Below are positions 32,887 through 41,352 of a stretch of DNA of 64,000 nt, piece by piece (positions within the stretch are counted from its first letter, which is position 1; every line of letters starts with the position of its first letter). The position numbers were made by a program, and so were the translations under genes. The notes beneath the pieces are model-generated. The model was not told the origin of the DNA, searched no databases, and saw nothing but the letters and a program-made list of their open reading frames with translations. The stretch comes from Bacteroidales bacterium UBA1181 (GTDB lineage Bacteria > Bacteroidota > Bacteroidia > Bacteroidales > Paludibacteraceae): positions 1-64,000 of the forward strand of contig DBYR01000042.1 of the NCBI GenBank assembly GCA_002310215.1, written 5' to 3'.

Positions 32887-33525
32887 ATGACGGTCTCCGA
32901 ACGGTATGCGAAGGTGCTCGCATGGTTCCAAACGAACATGCGGGATGCGGAGAGCGAACTGAATTTCCGGAATCCCTATGAATTATTAGTGGCGGTGATG
33001 CTTTCCGCCCAGTGCACGGACAAGCGTGTGAACATGGTCACCCCCGCTTTCTTTGAACGTTTCCCGGATGCTTTCGCCTTGTCGGAAGGCACGTTCGACG
33101 AGGTGTTGTCGTTGGTGAAGAGCATATCATACCCTAATTCCAAGGCTGAACATATTTTGTCGATGGCAAAGATGGTCGTTTCCGACTTCAATGGGGAGAT
33201 TCCCTGCACGATGGAGGAGCTGACCCGTCTGCCGGGTGTGGGGCGGAAGACGGCCAATGTGATGTTGACCGTGGCCTTCGGTCAGCCCGCCATGCCTGTT
33301 GATACGCACGTCTTCCGTGTCTCCAACCGTATCGGGTTGACGAACCAATCCAAGACGCCGGAGCAGACCGAGAAGATCCTTGTGAAACATATTCCTCATG
33401 ACATATTAGGCAATGCGCATCATTGGCTACTGTTGCACGGACGGTATGTCTGCACAGCCAAGAACCCCAAGTGCGTTGAATGTGGAATCCGTGAGTGGTG
33501 TAAGAGCAAAGGGAAATTCTCCTGA
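32887..33525 (+). CDS. nth: Endonuclease III
   Basis: This DNA glycosylase and AP lyase removes oxidised pyrimidines. In the 212-residue product, the helix-hairpin-helix LPGVGRKTAN carries the catalytic Lys, Asp in MPVDTHVFR is the second active residue, and a [4Fe-4S] site (C-x6-C-x2-C-x5-C, in CTAKNPKCVECGIREWC) ends the protein. The match in length and motifs is complete. It is cotranscribed with the phosphate transporter; this pairing has no obvious functional logic. Confidence 0.97.
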   Translation: MTVSERYAKVLAWFQTNMRDAESELNFRNPYELLVAVMLSAQCTDKRVNMVTPAFFERFPDAFALSEGTFDEVLSLVKSISYPNSKAEHILSMAKMVVSDFNGEIPCTMEELTRLPGVGRKTANVMLTVAFGQPAMPVDTHVFRVSNRIGLTNQSKTPEQTEKILVKHIPHDILGNAHHWLLLHGRYVCTAKNPKCVECGIREWCKSKGKFS

Positions 33526-33527
33526 AA

Positions 33528-33566
33528 AAAATAAACCCAGCAACCGAGAAGGTGCTGGGTTTTTAT
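33528..33566. terminator. Bidirectional terminator between nth and the sigma factor gene
   Basis: Stem AAACCCAGCA (33533-33542) with TGCTGGGTTT (33553-33562) is followed by Ts on the plus strand and preceded by an A-run that gives Ts on the minus strand. It serves two converging genes. Confidence 0.85.
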
Positions 33567-33583
33567 TTGTCGTGAAATCCCTA

Positions 33584-34444
33584 TTATCCCAAATAAGACT
33601 TCAACAATTTGCTTCTTGAATTTTGTCTGAGGCGGCGGATAGCCTTCTCCTTGATTTGGCGTACACGCTCGCGGGTCAGACCGAAGTTCTCGCCGATTTC
33701 TTCAAGGGTCATTTCCTGGTAACCGATACCGAAGAACATCTTGATGATTTCGCTCTCCCTTTCCGTAAGGGTGGAGAGGGCTCTGTCGATCTCTCTGGAT
33801 AAAGACTCGTTGATGAGGGATTTGTCCGCGATAGGAGAATCATCGTTCACCAGCACGTCCAAGAGGCTGTTGTCCTCGCCCTCCACGAAAGGAGCGTCCA
33901 CAGAGATGTGACGTCCGGAGATCTTCATGGCGTCGGAGATTTTGTCCACAGGCATGTCCAAAATGCCGGCCACCTCTTCGGTGGAAGGACGTCTCTCGTT
34001 CTCCTGCTCGAATTGTGAGAGCGCCTTGTTGATTTTGTTCAGGGAGCCCACCTGGTTGAGGGGCAGGCGGACGATCCTAGACTGTTCAGCCAATGCCTGA
34101 AGGATGGATTGGCGGATCCACCATACGGCGTAAGAGATGAACTTGAAACCCCTTGTCTCATCGAATTTCTCGGCGGCTTTGATCAAACCCAGGTTACCCT
34201 CGTTGATGAGGTCAGGTAAACTCAATCCTTGGTTTTGGTACTGTTTAGCAACTGAGACCACAAAACGGAGGTTGGCGCGTGTCAGTTTCTCCAAAGCGCG
34301 GCGGTCACCTTTCTTGATCCTTTGCGCTAACTCGACTTCCTCTTCGACGGTGATCAGGTCTTCACGTCCGATTTCCTGAAGGTACTTGTCCAGGGAGGCA
34401 CTCTCTCTGTTTGTGATTGATTTTGTAATCTTTAACTGTCTCAT
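33584..34444 (-). CDS. rpoD: Primary (housekeeping) RNA polymerase sigma factor
   Basis: At 286 residues it is far shorter than E. coli RpoD and lacks region 1.1 and the non-conserved insert, as expected for Bacteroidetes primary sigma factors. Region 1.2/2 includes TRANLRFVVSVAKQYQNQGL and the -10 recognition helix YAVWWIRQSI. Region 3 follows, and region 4 ends with LTRERVRQIKEKAIRRLR. This protein would read the TTTG / TAnnTTTG promoters found throughout the window. It has its own TATCTTTG element at 34485-34492, so it may be autoregulated. Confidence 0.95.
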   Translation of the reverse strand: MRQLKITKSITNRESASLDKYLQEIGREDLITVEEEVELAQRIKKGDRRALEKLTRANLRFVVSVAKQYQNQGLSLPDLINEGNLGLIKAAEKFDETRGFKFISYAVWWIRQSILQALAEQSRIVRLPLNQVGSLNKINKALSQFEQENERRPSTEEVAGILDMPVDKISDAMKISGRHISVDAPFVEGEDNSLLDVLVNDDSPIADKSLINESLSREIDRALSTLTERESEIIKMFFGIGYQEMTLEEIGENFGLTRERVRQIKEKAIRRLRQNSRSKLLKSYLG

Positions 34445-34484
34445 TTAGTCTTACTCCTCACTTAAATGAAAAAATTTTGGAACG

Positions 34485-34492
34485 CAAAGATA
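34485..34492 (-). promoter_or_regulatory. -7 element TATCTTTG for the sigma factor gene
   Basis: TATCTTTG on the minus strand lies 41 bp before the start codon; a start near 34478 gives a short leader. Confidence 0.65.
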
Positions 34493-34552
34493 TGAAAAAA
34501 AATGGACTTTTCATCTTTTGGGGGCGAAAATTTAGGGTGGATGTGGTGCCGG

Positions 34553-35244
34553 TTATCTTATATATTTTACCATCGGGTCATCCTCGTGGTCGCACTTGTA
34601 ATAGCTATCATACTTTAATGGGAATATTTTTTCTCCTTGAAATTCATAAGATCCTTTGTCTGTTATTCCATAACTTTCTTCATGTGCAAACATTGTAGGA
34701 GCGTCCTCGCTTTTCTTCTTGTTTTTAACCATGTCCCAGTTCCCTTCGTTGTACCTATATTTATAAACTTTTATTTTCCCGTTATCGATGACAAAATTTT
34801 GTCTTGGCCATGGTCCTCAAAGAATGATCCTACGGATAGCCTATCTGTCAACTCTCCCTCTTTTGAAAATGTATAGAGGTATACTTTTACTTCGTTGTAC
34901 TGGTGTTTGGCGACGTCAAGCAATATGCATTTGAAACCATTAAATCCGAATGTTCCCCTGTGTGCATCGACGGGTTCCTTTCTAACATTGCTTTTTATGT
35001 CATTATCCATGTCATAATCAAAGTCAGCATAGACAACTCCTTCAGACCGGAACCTGAAGATTTTCTTTAATGTTGTGGTGTCAATCGTATATGGCTGGTC
35101 GTATGCTTCTCTCCCGCACTTTGATTGGTTCGGGAACTCTATTCGTTTCGCTTTGTCGTATATCTCCTCCAGACTCTCCTGTGCGTGAACGTTCGTTGCA
35201 ATCAGCGCAACAAATAAGCATGCGGTCAATACGATTCTTGTCAT
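34553..35244 (-). pseudogene. Secreted protein gene broken by a one-base frameshift (or sequence error)
   Basis: The intact part reads from the ATG at 35244 with a signal peptide (MTRIVLTACLFVALIATNVHA) and stops at 34771 after 157 residues. Another frame then continues without a stop to 34553. It reads NFVIDNGKIKVYKYRYNEG and ends CDHEDDPMVKYIR, clearly protein-like and rich in Tyr, Lys and Glu. Adding one base in the AAAATTTT run at 34793-34800 joins the two frames cleanly (GQDKNFVIDNGK) and gives a 230-residue protein. I do not recognise the family; it is periplasmic by its signal peptide. The break may be a real mutation, phase variation at the homopolymer or a sequencing error. TATATTCG at 35316-35323 (minus strand) may be its -7 element. 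Confidence 0.75.
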
Positions 35245-35541
35245 GATGGTGGTTTTTAGTGGTTATATGGATAGTTGTTGGCGTATTATACTAAATGTTC
35301 CTATCACCAATTAGGCGAATATAGATGTTATTGTGCGAATGGACAAGAATAGCGTCTCGGAAAAGATTATTTATTCATTGGCATTGTTTAAATATGCATA
35401 TATTATTCATTATTCATTTGGTTGTCTGACAAAGTGTATGTTTTGTGTATGTCTTTTTGTGCTTTATTGTGCCAAAATGGTGTCATTTTGCTATTGAAAA
35501 TAAAAATTTTACACTCTGTGATAAAATTTTTGTCATTTTTG

Positions 35542-35572
35542 TTTGTCATATTGAAAATAATGCATATATTTG
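35542..35572 (+). promoter_or_regulatory. Consensus Bacteroidetes promoter, TTTG-N19-TATATTTG
   Basis: TTTG at 35542-35545 and TATATTTG at 35565-35572 make one of the best promoter matches in the window. A start near 35579 lies only 13 bp before the ATG of a 38-residue membrane peptide. The rest of the gap from 35245 is AT-rich with TGTCATTTTG-like words and no gene that I can see. Confidence 0.8.
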
Positions 35573-35591
35573 TATTGTTGTTAAACGAAAG

Positions 35592-35708
35592 ATGTTTCAC
35601 TTATTAAAATTTACGACTATGGTACTTGGATTATTTTTTTCGGTAGTGTTGGCTTTTTCTGTAGCAAGAATTTGTGTAGAGGCAAAGGATTTGAAAAACA
35701 ACTATTAA
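35592..35708 (+). CDS. 38-residue single-pass membrane microprotein
   Basis: The frame MFHLLKFTTMVLGLFFSVVL... ends VEAKDLKNNY. One hydrophobic segment of about 20 residues follows a basic start, and the tail is charged. An internal ATG at 35619 would still keep the segment. The peptide is framed by a near-perfect promoter (35542-35572) and a strong terminator (35745-35785), so this is a complete short transcription unit of about 205 nt. I know no family for it. It could be a small regulatory membrane protein, a type I toxin-like peptide, or an incidental frame in a small RNA. Neighbours give no hint. Confidence 0.6.
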   Translation: MFHLLKFTTMVLGLFFSVVLAFSVARICVEAKDLKNNY

Positions 35709-35744
35709 TTTACAATGTTATGGATCAGACAGAAAATGACAACT

Positions 35745-35785
35745 AAAAAGCCTCAGTGTTTGGGAGTAAACATTGAGGCTTTTTT
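35745..35785 (+). terminator. Terminator of the microprotein / small RNA unit
   Basis: Stem AAAAGCCTCAgTGTTT (35746-35761) pairs with AAACAtTGAGGC and the following Ts (35768-35784) around a six-base loop. A T-run follows. The A-run before the stem means that it can also work on the minus strand, although the minus-strand gene there (nspC) ends at 35881. Confidence 0.85.
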
Positions 35786-35880
35786 GTATTCTTGAATATC
35801 GTGTTTTGGATGTTTCCGTAAAAATATATTCTGCTTGTATTTAACGTTTTGCGTTTGTTCCCCTTGGCTTGACATCAATT

Positions 35881-37029
35881 TCAATCCATCCTGCTCTTGT
35901 AATCCTCGTAGCCGAATTTCCGTAGCATCTCCATTTTGTCGTCCTGGGTCCACAGTACGATGGAAGGGTGGGAGACTCCGTTGAATAGGGTGGTCTTGAC
36001 GGTCGTGTAGTGGATCATGTCCATGAAGACGATCTTCTCCCCGACCTGCAGTTCGTGGTCGAAGGACCATGATCCCACGAAGTCGCCGGAAAGGCAGCTG
36101 TTGCCTCCCATGCGGTAGGTGGGTTTCCCTTGCACTTCGTCCGTTGCCCCTAAGATGGCTGGTTTGTAAGGCATTTCAAGGCAGTCGGGCATGTGGCAGG
36201 CGAAGGAGACGTTGAGAATGGCTGTCTTGATGCCATGGTTCTCCACGATGTCCACCACGGTGGAGACGAGCTCTCCCGTCTGCCAAGCGAAGGCGCTTCC
36301 GGGTTCTAGGATCACCTTCAGCCAAGGGTAGCGGTTTCTGAACCCTTTGACGATCTTGATGAGGTGCTCCACATCGTAGTCCTTCCGTGTCATCAGGTGT
36401 CCGCCTCCGAAGTTCACCCATTTCAGTTGCGGCAGGAATTGGGCGAATTTCTCCTCGAAAGCCTGCATGAGCTTCTCGAACTCGTAGGAGGAGGATTCGC
36501 AGAGCGCATGGCAGTGGAACCCTTCGATGCCTTCGGGTAGCTTGCCGCCGAACTGGTCGACCGTGACTCCTAACCTGGAGCCTGGTGCGCATGGGTTGTA
36601 GAGGTCGGTCTCCACCTGCGAGATCTCCGGGTTGACTCTTATGCCGCAGGATATGTGCCGGTCGAATCCTTCGATTTCAGCCTTCCTCCGCTCGTACTGC
36701 TGGATGGAGTTGAAGGTGATGTGGCTGCTCAGCGAGGCGATCTCAGCAAACTCCTCGTCCGTGTAGGCGGGGGAGTAGGTGTGGGCATAGTTGCCCATCT
36801 CCTCGTATGCGAGTCGGGCCTCCGAGAGGGAGCTGGCGGTGGAGTAGGGTATGTACTCCCTCACGATGGGGAATAACTTCCACAACGCGAAAGCCTTGAA
36901 GGCGAGGATGATGTCCGCTCCGGATCTCTCTTTTGCCGATTTTATCAGCGATAAGTTTTTTCGTAGTCTGACTTCGTCCACCACGTATGCGGGGGAAGGT
37001 ATTTGGCTATAGTCTATCATGATTTTCAT
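35881..37029 (-). CDS. nspC: Carboxynorspermidine / carboxyspermidine decarboxylase
   Basis: This PLP enzyme of the alanine racemase-type fold decarboxylates carboxy(nor)spermidine, the last step in the alternative spermidine pathway used by many Bacteroidetes. The 382-residue product has the PLP lysine in ILAFKAFALW, HCHALCESSSYEF, WVNFGGGHLM, EPGSAFAWQTG and SFACHMPDC, followed by RMGGNSCLSGDF. The motifs and size are those of NspC rather than of LysA or ornithine decarboxylases. The start could be at 37029 or at the ATG three codons in. It faces away from gltX with back-to-back promoters. Its partner dehydrogenase is not in the window. Confidence 0.93.
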   Translation of the reverse strand: MKIMIDYSQIPSPAYVVDEVRLRKNLSLIKSAKERSGADIILAFKAFALWKLFPIVREYIPYSTASSLSEARLAYEEMGNYAHTYSPAYTDEEFAEIASLSSHITFNSIQQYERRKAEIEGFDRHISCGIRVNPEISQVETDLYNPCAPGSRLGVTVDQFGGKLPEGIEGFHCHALCESSSYEFEKLMQAFEEKFAQFLPQLKWVNFGGGHLMTRKDYDVEHLIKIVKGFRNRYPWLKVILEPGSAFAWQTGELVSTVVDIVENHGIKTAILNVSFACHMPDCLEMPYKPAILGATDEVQGKPTYRMGGNSCLSGDFVGSWSFDHELQVGEKIVFMDMIHYTTVKTTLFNGVSHPSIVLWTQDDKMEMLRKFGYEDYKSRMD

Positions 37030-37042
37030 CGTTTAAATTGTT

Positions 37043-37050
37043 CAAAGGTA
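37043..37050 (-). promoter_or_regulatory. -7 element TACCTTTG for nspC
   Basis: TACCTTTG on the minus strand lies 13 bp before the nspC start codon, which implies a very short leader. Confidence 0.5.
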
Positions 37051-37093
37051 CATAATTTTGGGCATACATGACCATATATCCCATACAATTTTG

Positions 37094-37101
37094 TAATTTT
37101 G
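37094..37101 (+). promoter_or_regulatory. -7 element TAATTTTG for gltX
   Basis: TAATTTTG at 37094-37101 implies a start near 37108, which rules out the in-frame ATG at 37068 and supports translation from 37125. Confidence 0.6.
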
Positions 37102-37124
37102 CACCCCGAATCAATAACATTAAT

Positions 37125-38645
37125 ATGGCAGAAAGAAAAGTTCGTGTGCGTTTCGCACCAAGTCCGACTGGACCATTGCATATTGGAGGTGTAAGGACAT
37201 GCTTGTACAACTATTTGTTCGCTAAGAAGAACGGTGGCGATTTGTTGCTTAGAATCGAGGATACCGACTCCCAGCGTTTCGTTCCTGGAGCGGAAGAGTA
37301 TATCATCGAAGCCTTCAAATGGTTGGGTATCACTTTCGACGAAGGTGTGGGCGTGGGTGGCCCTAACGGACCGTACCGCCAGAGCGAGCGCCGCGACATT
37401 TACAAGATATATGTGAAGCAGTTGATCGAGAGCGGTCATGCGTATTATGCATTCGACACGCCGGAGGAGTTGGAGGCGAAACGTAACGCTATCCCTAATT
37501 TCCAATATGACTCACATACCCGTATGCAAGGGGTTAACTCCTTGACGTTGAGCGAGGATGAGGTGAACCGACGCATTGCGGCCGGTGAGAAGTATGTGGT
37601 TCGTATCAAGGTGGAGCCGGATGAGGACATCGAGGTGGACGACTTGGTGCGTGGCAAGGTGGTCATCAATTCCAACATCTTGGACGACAAGGTTTTATAC
37701 AAGGCGGCGGATGAGTTGCCTACCTATCACTTGGCGAATATAGTGGACGACCACTTGATGGAGATCACCCATGTGATCCGTGGTGAGGAGTGGTTGCCTT
37801 CCGCACCGCTCCACGTGTTGCTCTACCGTTATTTGGGTTGGTCGGATACGATGCCTCGTTTCGCGCACTTGCCGTTGTTGCTCAAGCCTGAGGGCAATGG
37901 TAAGCTGAGCAAACGTGATGGTGACAAGTTAGGCTTCCCAGTCTTCCCGCTGCAGTGGAAGGATCCTAAGAGTGGCGACATCTCTTCGGGTTACCGCGAG
38001 TCTGGCTACTTGCCTGAGGCGGTTGTCAACTTCCTCGCATTGTTGGGCTGGAACCCAGGCAACGACCAGGAGATGCTCTCGATGGACGAGCTGATCGAGC
38101 TCTTCTCCATCGACCGTATCAGCAAGTCTGGCGCCCGCTTCAACTACGAGAAGGGCAAGTGGTTCAACCATGAGTACCTGATCCGTAAGTCGGATGAGGA
38201 GGTGGCGCATATGTTCGAGCCTATCCTGAAGGAGAAGGGCATCACTTGCGCATTCGATAAGCTGAAATACATCGTCTCTTTGGTGAAGGAGCGTATCACG
38301 TTCCCGGCCGATTTGTGGGAGCAGGCAAGCTTCTTCTTCGAGGCGCCGACCGCATACGATGAGAAATCGTTGAAGAAGCGTTGGAAAGAGGAGAGCCCTC
38401 AGTGCCTGCGTGAGTTGGTGGAGGTGTTGAAAGGTATTGATGATTATTCTAAGGTTAATGAAAACGAACAATTGGTGCTCGATTGGGTGGCTTCGAAAGG
38501 CTACAATTTGGGTACGGTGATGAACTCTTTCCGTATCACTTTGGTGGGTGCGGCGAAGGGTCCACATATTTTCAACATTATAGATATTCTTGGTAAAGAA
38601 GAAACAATCGCCCGTGTGAACAGGGCGTTGGAAGTAATTAAATGA
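37125..38645 (+). CDS. gltX: Glutamyl-tRNA synthetase
   Basis: The enzyme charges tRNA-Glu. The start at 37125 (MAERKVRVRF) is chosen because the promoter lies after the upstream ATG at 37068. This gives 506 residues, normal for GluRS. The HIGH motif is in PSPTGPLHIGG, followed by ADELPTYHLANIVDDHLM and the KMSKS motif as GKLSKRDG. The C-terminal anticodon-binding domain is complete. waaA begins one base after its stop codon, so the two are cotranscribed. Confidence 0.96.
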   Translation: MAERKVRVRFAPSPTGPLHIGGVRTCLYNYLFAKKNGGDLLLRIEDTDSQRFVPGAEEYIIEAFKWLGITFDEGVGVGGPNGPYRQSERRDIYKIYVKQLIESGHAYYAFDTPEELEAKRNAIPNFQYDSHTRMQGVNSLTLSEDEVNRRIAAGEKYVVRIKVEPDEDIEVDDLVRGKVVINSNILDDKVLYKAADELPTYHLANIVDDHLMEITHVIRGEEWLPSAPLHVLLYRYLGWSDTMPRFAHLPLLLKPEGNGKLSKRDGDKLGFPVFPLQWKDPKSGDISSGYRESGYLPEAVVNFLALLGWNPGNDQEMLSMDELIELFSIDRISKSGARFNYEKGKWFNHEYLIRKSDEEVAHMFEPILKEKGITCAFDKLKYIVSLVKERITFPADLWEQASFFFEAPTAYDEKSLKKRWKEESPQCLRELVEVLKGIDDYSKVNENEQLVLDWVASKGYNLGTVMNSFRITLVGAAKGPHIFNIIDILGKEETIARVNRALEVIK

Positions 38646-38646
38646 C

Positions 38647-39879
38647 ATGGTTAAGTTGTTGTACAATTTAGGTATGCTCATATACCATTTTGGTGTGTGG
38701 GTAGCCTCTTTTTGGAACGAAAAGGCTTCCAAATTCTGCAAGGGTAGGCAAGGAGTGCTTGAATACATTGCGGAGAAGGTGGATAAGAACAGCAAGTATG
38801 TTTGGGTCCATGCCGCCTCTTTGGGAGAGTTTGAGCAAGGACGTCCTATTATTGAGAAACTTAGGCAGATGAGGCCTGAGTATAAGATTATCCTTACGTT
38901 TTTCTCTCCTTCAGGTTATGAGGTAAGGAAGAATTACGAGGGGGCGGACATCGTGTGTTATCTTCCCATCGATACGTCATGGAGCGCGAACCGCTTCTTG
39001 GATGTCGTGAATCCGTCGTATGCGATCTTCATCAAGTACGAGTTTTGGATGAATTATATCGTCGGACTGAAACGGAGGAAAATACCTACTTACATTGTCT
39101 CGGCCATTTTCCGTCCGAGTCAGGTTTTCTTCAAGTGGTATGGCTTTTGGTATAGGAAAGTGCTTCACTGCTTCTCGCATCTTTTTGTGCAGAACCAAAC
39201 CTCTTTGGACTTGCTCTCCTCCATAGGTGTGAAGAATGTCTCATTGACGGGTGACACCCGTTTCGACCGTGTCGCTGACATCGCCGCCAAGTCCAAGGAG
39301 TTGCCTATCGTCTCCGCGTTTGCGCAGGGCTCAAAGGTGATTGTAGCGGGTAGTTCATGGCCGAAGGACGAGGATATCCTGTGCGACTATTTCAATAATC
39401 ACCCTGATGTGAAGATGATTTTGGCGCCTCATGAGATCCATCAGGCTCATTTGGATAGCATTGTCTCTAAGCTGAAGCGCCCGTATGTCTTCTATAAGGA
39501 TGCGGACGAGGCGGCTGCGGCTAAGACGGATTGCTTGATAATCAACTGCTTCGGATTGCTTTCCTCCATCTATAAGTATGGGGAAGTGGCCTATATCGGT
39601 GGTGGTTTCGGCGTCGGAATCCATAACACGTTGGAGGCTGCCGTCTATGGCATGCCGGTGCTCTTCGGACCTAATTACGGACGTTTTCAAGAGGCTGTTG
39701 ATATGGTGAAACGCGGTGGTGCGTTCTCCATCCAAAACGCAGGCGAATATAATGAGTTGATGGATAGTTTATTAGCGGAGAACTCCTCGTTGCTCAAGTC
39801 TGCTTCTGCCCAAACGGCGGAATATGTGAATGAGAACCGTGGCGCGACGGAAAGGATTGTAAACGAAGTTTTTCGATGA
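38647..39879 (+). CDS. waaA: 3-deoxy-D-manno-octulosonate (Kdo) transferase
   Basis: WaaA adds Kdo to lipid A precursors at the inner membrane. The 410-residue product has an N-terminal hydrophobic anchor (about 4-20), the HAASLGEFEQGRP motif with the catalytic Glu, the central KYEFWMN block, TGDTRFDR, and the C-terminal nucleotide-sugar site YIGGGFGVGIHNTLEAAVYG. It is directly linked to gltX (1 bp gap). Gene content shows that the organism makes lipid A with Kdo; how many Kdo residues are added cannot be told. Confidence 0.95.
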   Translation: MVKLLYNLGMLIYHFGVWVASFWNEKASKFCKGRQGVLEYIAEKVDKNSKYVWVHAASLGEFEQGRPIIEKLRQMRPEYKIILTFFSPSGYEVRKNYEGADIVCYLPIDTSWSANRFLDVVNPSYAIFIKYEFWMNYIVGLKRRKIPTYIVSAIFRPSQVFFKWYGFWYRKVLHCFSHLFVQNQTSLDLLSSIGVKNVSLTGDTRFDRVADIAAKSKELPIVSAFAQGSKVIVAGSSWPKDEDILCDYFNNHPDVKMILAPHEIHQAHLDSIVSKLKRPYVFYKDADEAAAAKTDCLIINCFGLLSSIYKYGEVAYIGGGFGVGIHNTLEAAVYGMPVLFGPNYGRFQEAVDMVKRGGAFSIQNAGEYNELMDSLLAENSSLLKSASAQTAEYVNENRGATERIVNEVFR

Positions 39880-39916
39880 TTTTTTCGTCAAAAGGGCGAA
39901 AAAATGTTGCTTCCCG

Positions 39917-39948
39917 TTTGCTTGATTCAGTAATTAGTGCTACATTTG
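39917..39948 (+). promoter_or_regulatory. tRNA-Ser promoter, TTTG-N20-TACATTTG
   Basis: TTTG at 39917-39920 and TACATTTG at 39941-39948 have the ideal spacing. The start near 39955 is 17 bp before the tRNA. Confidence 0.75.
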
Positions 39949-39971
39949 CACTGCAAATCCGAAAGGGGTTT

Positions 39972-40058
39972 GGTGAGATGGGTGAGTGGCTGAAACCACC
40001 AGTTTGCTAAACTGACGTACGGGTTACCGTACCGGGGGTTCGAATCCCCCTCTCACCG
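39972..40058 (+). tRNA. tRNA-Ser (anticodon GCT)
   Basis: This is an 87-nt class II tRNA. The acceptor stem GGTGAGA pairs with TCTCACC and the discriminator is G. The D arm carries GGGTGAGTGGCTGAAACC, the anticodon loop is TTGCTAA, a long variable arm (GTACGGGTTACCGTAC) follows, and the T arm is GGGGGTTCGAATCCCCC. The CCA end is not encoded. It reads AGC/AGU codons. It has its own promoter and lies between waaA and mltG. Confidence 0.96.
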
Positions 40059-40121
40059 CTTTTGCATTATTCTTGTTAGTTCGTTTACGAGCTAACTTTT
40101 TTTTTATAGTGATGTGGTGCC

Positions 40122-41177
40122 ATGAAAAAGAAATCATCCAAGAAGAATCATAAGGGAGTTAAACGCATCGTTTGTGCGGCGATTGTTGTCGTGGCTTTGT
40201 TGGTGGGAGGTTTCTCTGCGTATTCCCTCTTTTCTCCTAATGTGCGTACTGGAGGGGATGCCCATAAGTGTCTCCTGGTTTATGAAAACGCCAGTTATGA
40301 TGATGTCCTCGATTCGTTGAGAAGCATGAATGCATTGAGGTCGGAACTCTCCTTCCGCTTTGTTTCCAGACTCTTGAATTATCCAGGCAATGTGGTGTCG
40401 GGTCGTTACGAATTGATTGACGGGGAGAACTCTCTTTCTTTTGTCCATAAACTCATGTATGGCAAGCAGTCTCCTGTTCGTCTGACCTTCAATAACATAC
40501 GCACGAAGAAGGATTTGGCGGATAAGGTTACCAAGAATCTACGGATGACGCAGAGTGATATGCTTACCGCTCTATGCGACCAGAATATTTGCGCTAAATA
40601 TGGGACGAACCCTGAGAACATCGTCTCTTTCTTTATCCCGAACACGTATGAGGTCTATTGGGACATCTCTCCGGAGGATCTTATCCTCCGCATGAAGAAG
40701 GAGTATGATAAGTTCTGGACGAACGAACGCTTGGACAAACTGGCGGAGGTGGGTCTGAACCAACAGCAGGTGAGCACGCTCGCCTCTATCGTCGACGAGG
40801 AGACCCGTAAGGCGGACGAGAAGCCTCGTGTGGCTGGCTTGTACCTGAACCGCTACCATCGGGGCATTCCTTTGCAGGCGGACCCTACGGTGAAGTTCGC
40901 CTTGCAGAATTTCTCCCTGAAGCGTATCTACAAGGGCCATCTGGAATATGACTCGCCTTACAATACCTACAAGTATGTGGGCTTGCCTCCGGGACCGATC
41001 CGTATCCCTTCTATCGAGGCGATCGACGCAGTGCTCAATTTCGAGAACCATGATTATATCTACATGTGCGCCAAGGAGGACTTCTCCGGCTACCATAACT
41101 TCGCTGCCACCTACGAGGCGCATCAGGCGAATGCTAACAAGTATCGGAAGGCGTTGAATAGGAGGGGGATTAGGTAA
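40122..41177 (+). CDS. mltG: Endolytic murein transglycosylase MltG
   Basis: MltG cuts nascent glycan strands and sets their length. The 351-residue product has a basic N-terminus and one membrane segment (about 16-36), then the YceG domain. The catalytic Glu is in LASIVDEETRK, and the conserved NRYHRGIPLQADPTVKFAL and YNTYKYVGLPPGPI blocks follow (key residues ADPTV, NTY, GLPPGPI). Order and length match the family. The active site faces the periplasm. It is followed by an AT repeat and a strong terminator. Confidence 0.95.
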   Translation: MKKKSSKKNHKGVKRIVCAAIVVVALLVGGFSAYSLFSPNVRTGGDAHKCLLVYENASYDDVLDSLRSMNALRSELSFRFVSRLLNYPGNVVSGRYELIDGENSLSFVHKLMYGKQSPVRLTFNNIRTKKDLADKVTKNLRMTQSDMLTALCDQNICAKYGTNPENIVSFFIPNTYEVYWDISPEDLILRMKKEYDKFWTNERLDKLAEVGLNQQQVSTLASIVDEETRKADEKPRVAGLYLNRYHRGIPLQADPTVKFALQNFSLKRIYKGHLEYDSPYNTYKYVGLPPGPIRIPSIEAIDAVLNFENHDYIYMCAKEDFSGYHNFAATYEAHQANANKYRKALNRRGIR

Positions 41178-41181
41178 TTTT

Positions 41182-41214
41182 GAATTAAGAATTAAGAATT
41201 AAGAATTAAGAATT
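41182..41214. repeat. GAATTAA heptamer tandem repeat (about four copies)
   Basis: GAATTAA is repeated head to tail directly after mltG and before its terminator. It is a 7-bp microsatellite of the type common in intergenic DNA of this phylum; a related but different version is at 54982-55027. Confidence 0.75.
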
Positions 41215-41254
41215 TTGAAATGAGGGTTCGTTGATTGAGCTTGTTTAAATAAAG

Positions 41255-41300
41255 AGGACGATGTACATCTTGGATGGTGTGTACATCGTCCTTTTTTTTG
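41255..41300 (+). terminator. Terminator of mltG
   Basis: A perfect 13-bp stem (41255-41267 with 41280-41292, arms starting AGGACGATG) is followed by a T-run. Confidence 0.9.
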
Positions 41301-41352
41301 TGCATTGCCTATTGACAAGCTGCACGTAGTTCCTTTTTGTGCTTATGACGGC

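Noticed and set aside
31737..32939. 400-codon antisense frame over the phosphate cotransporter
   Set aside because: Antisense to a confident gene, with His/Arg/Val-rich low-quality protein and no domain or promoter.
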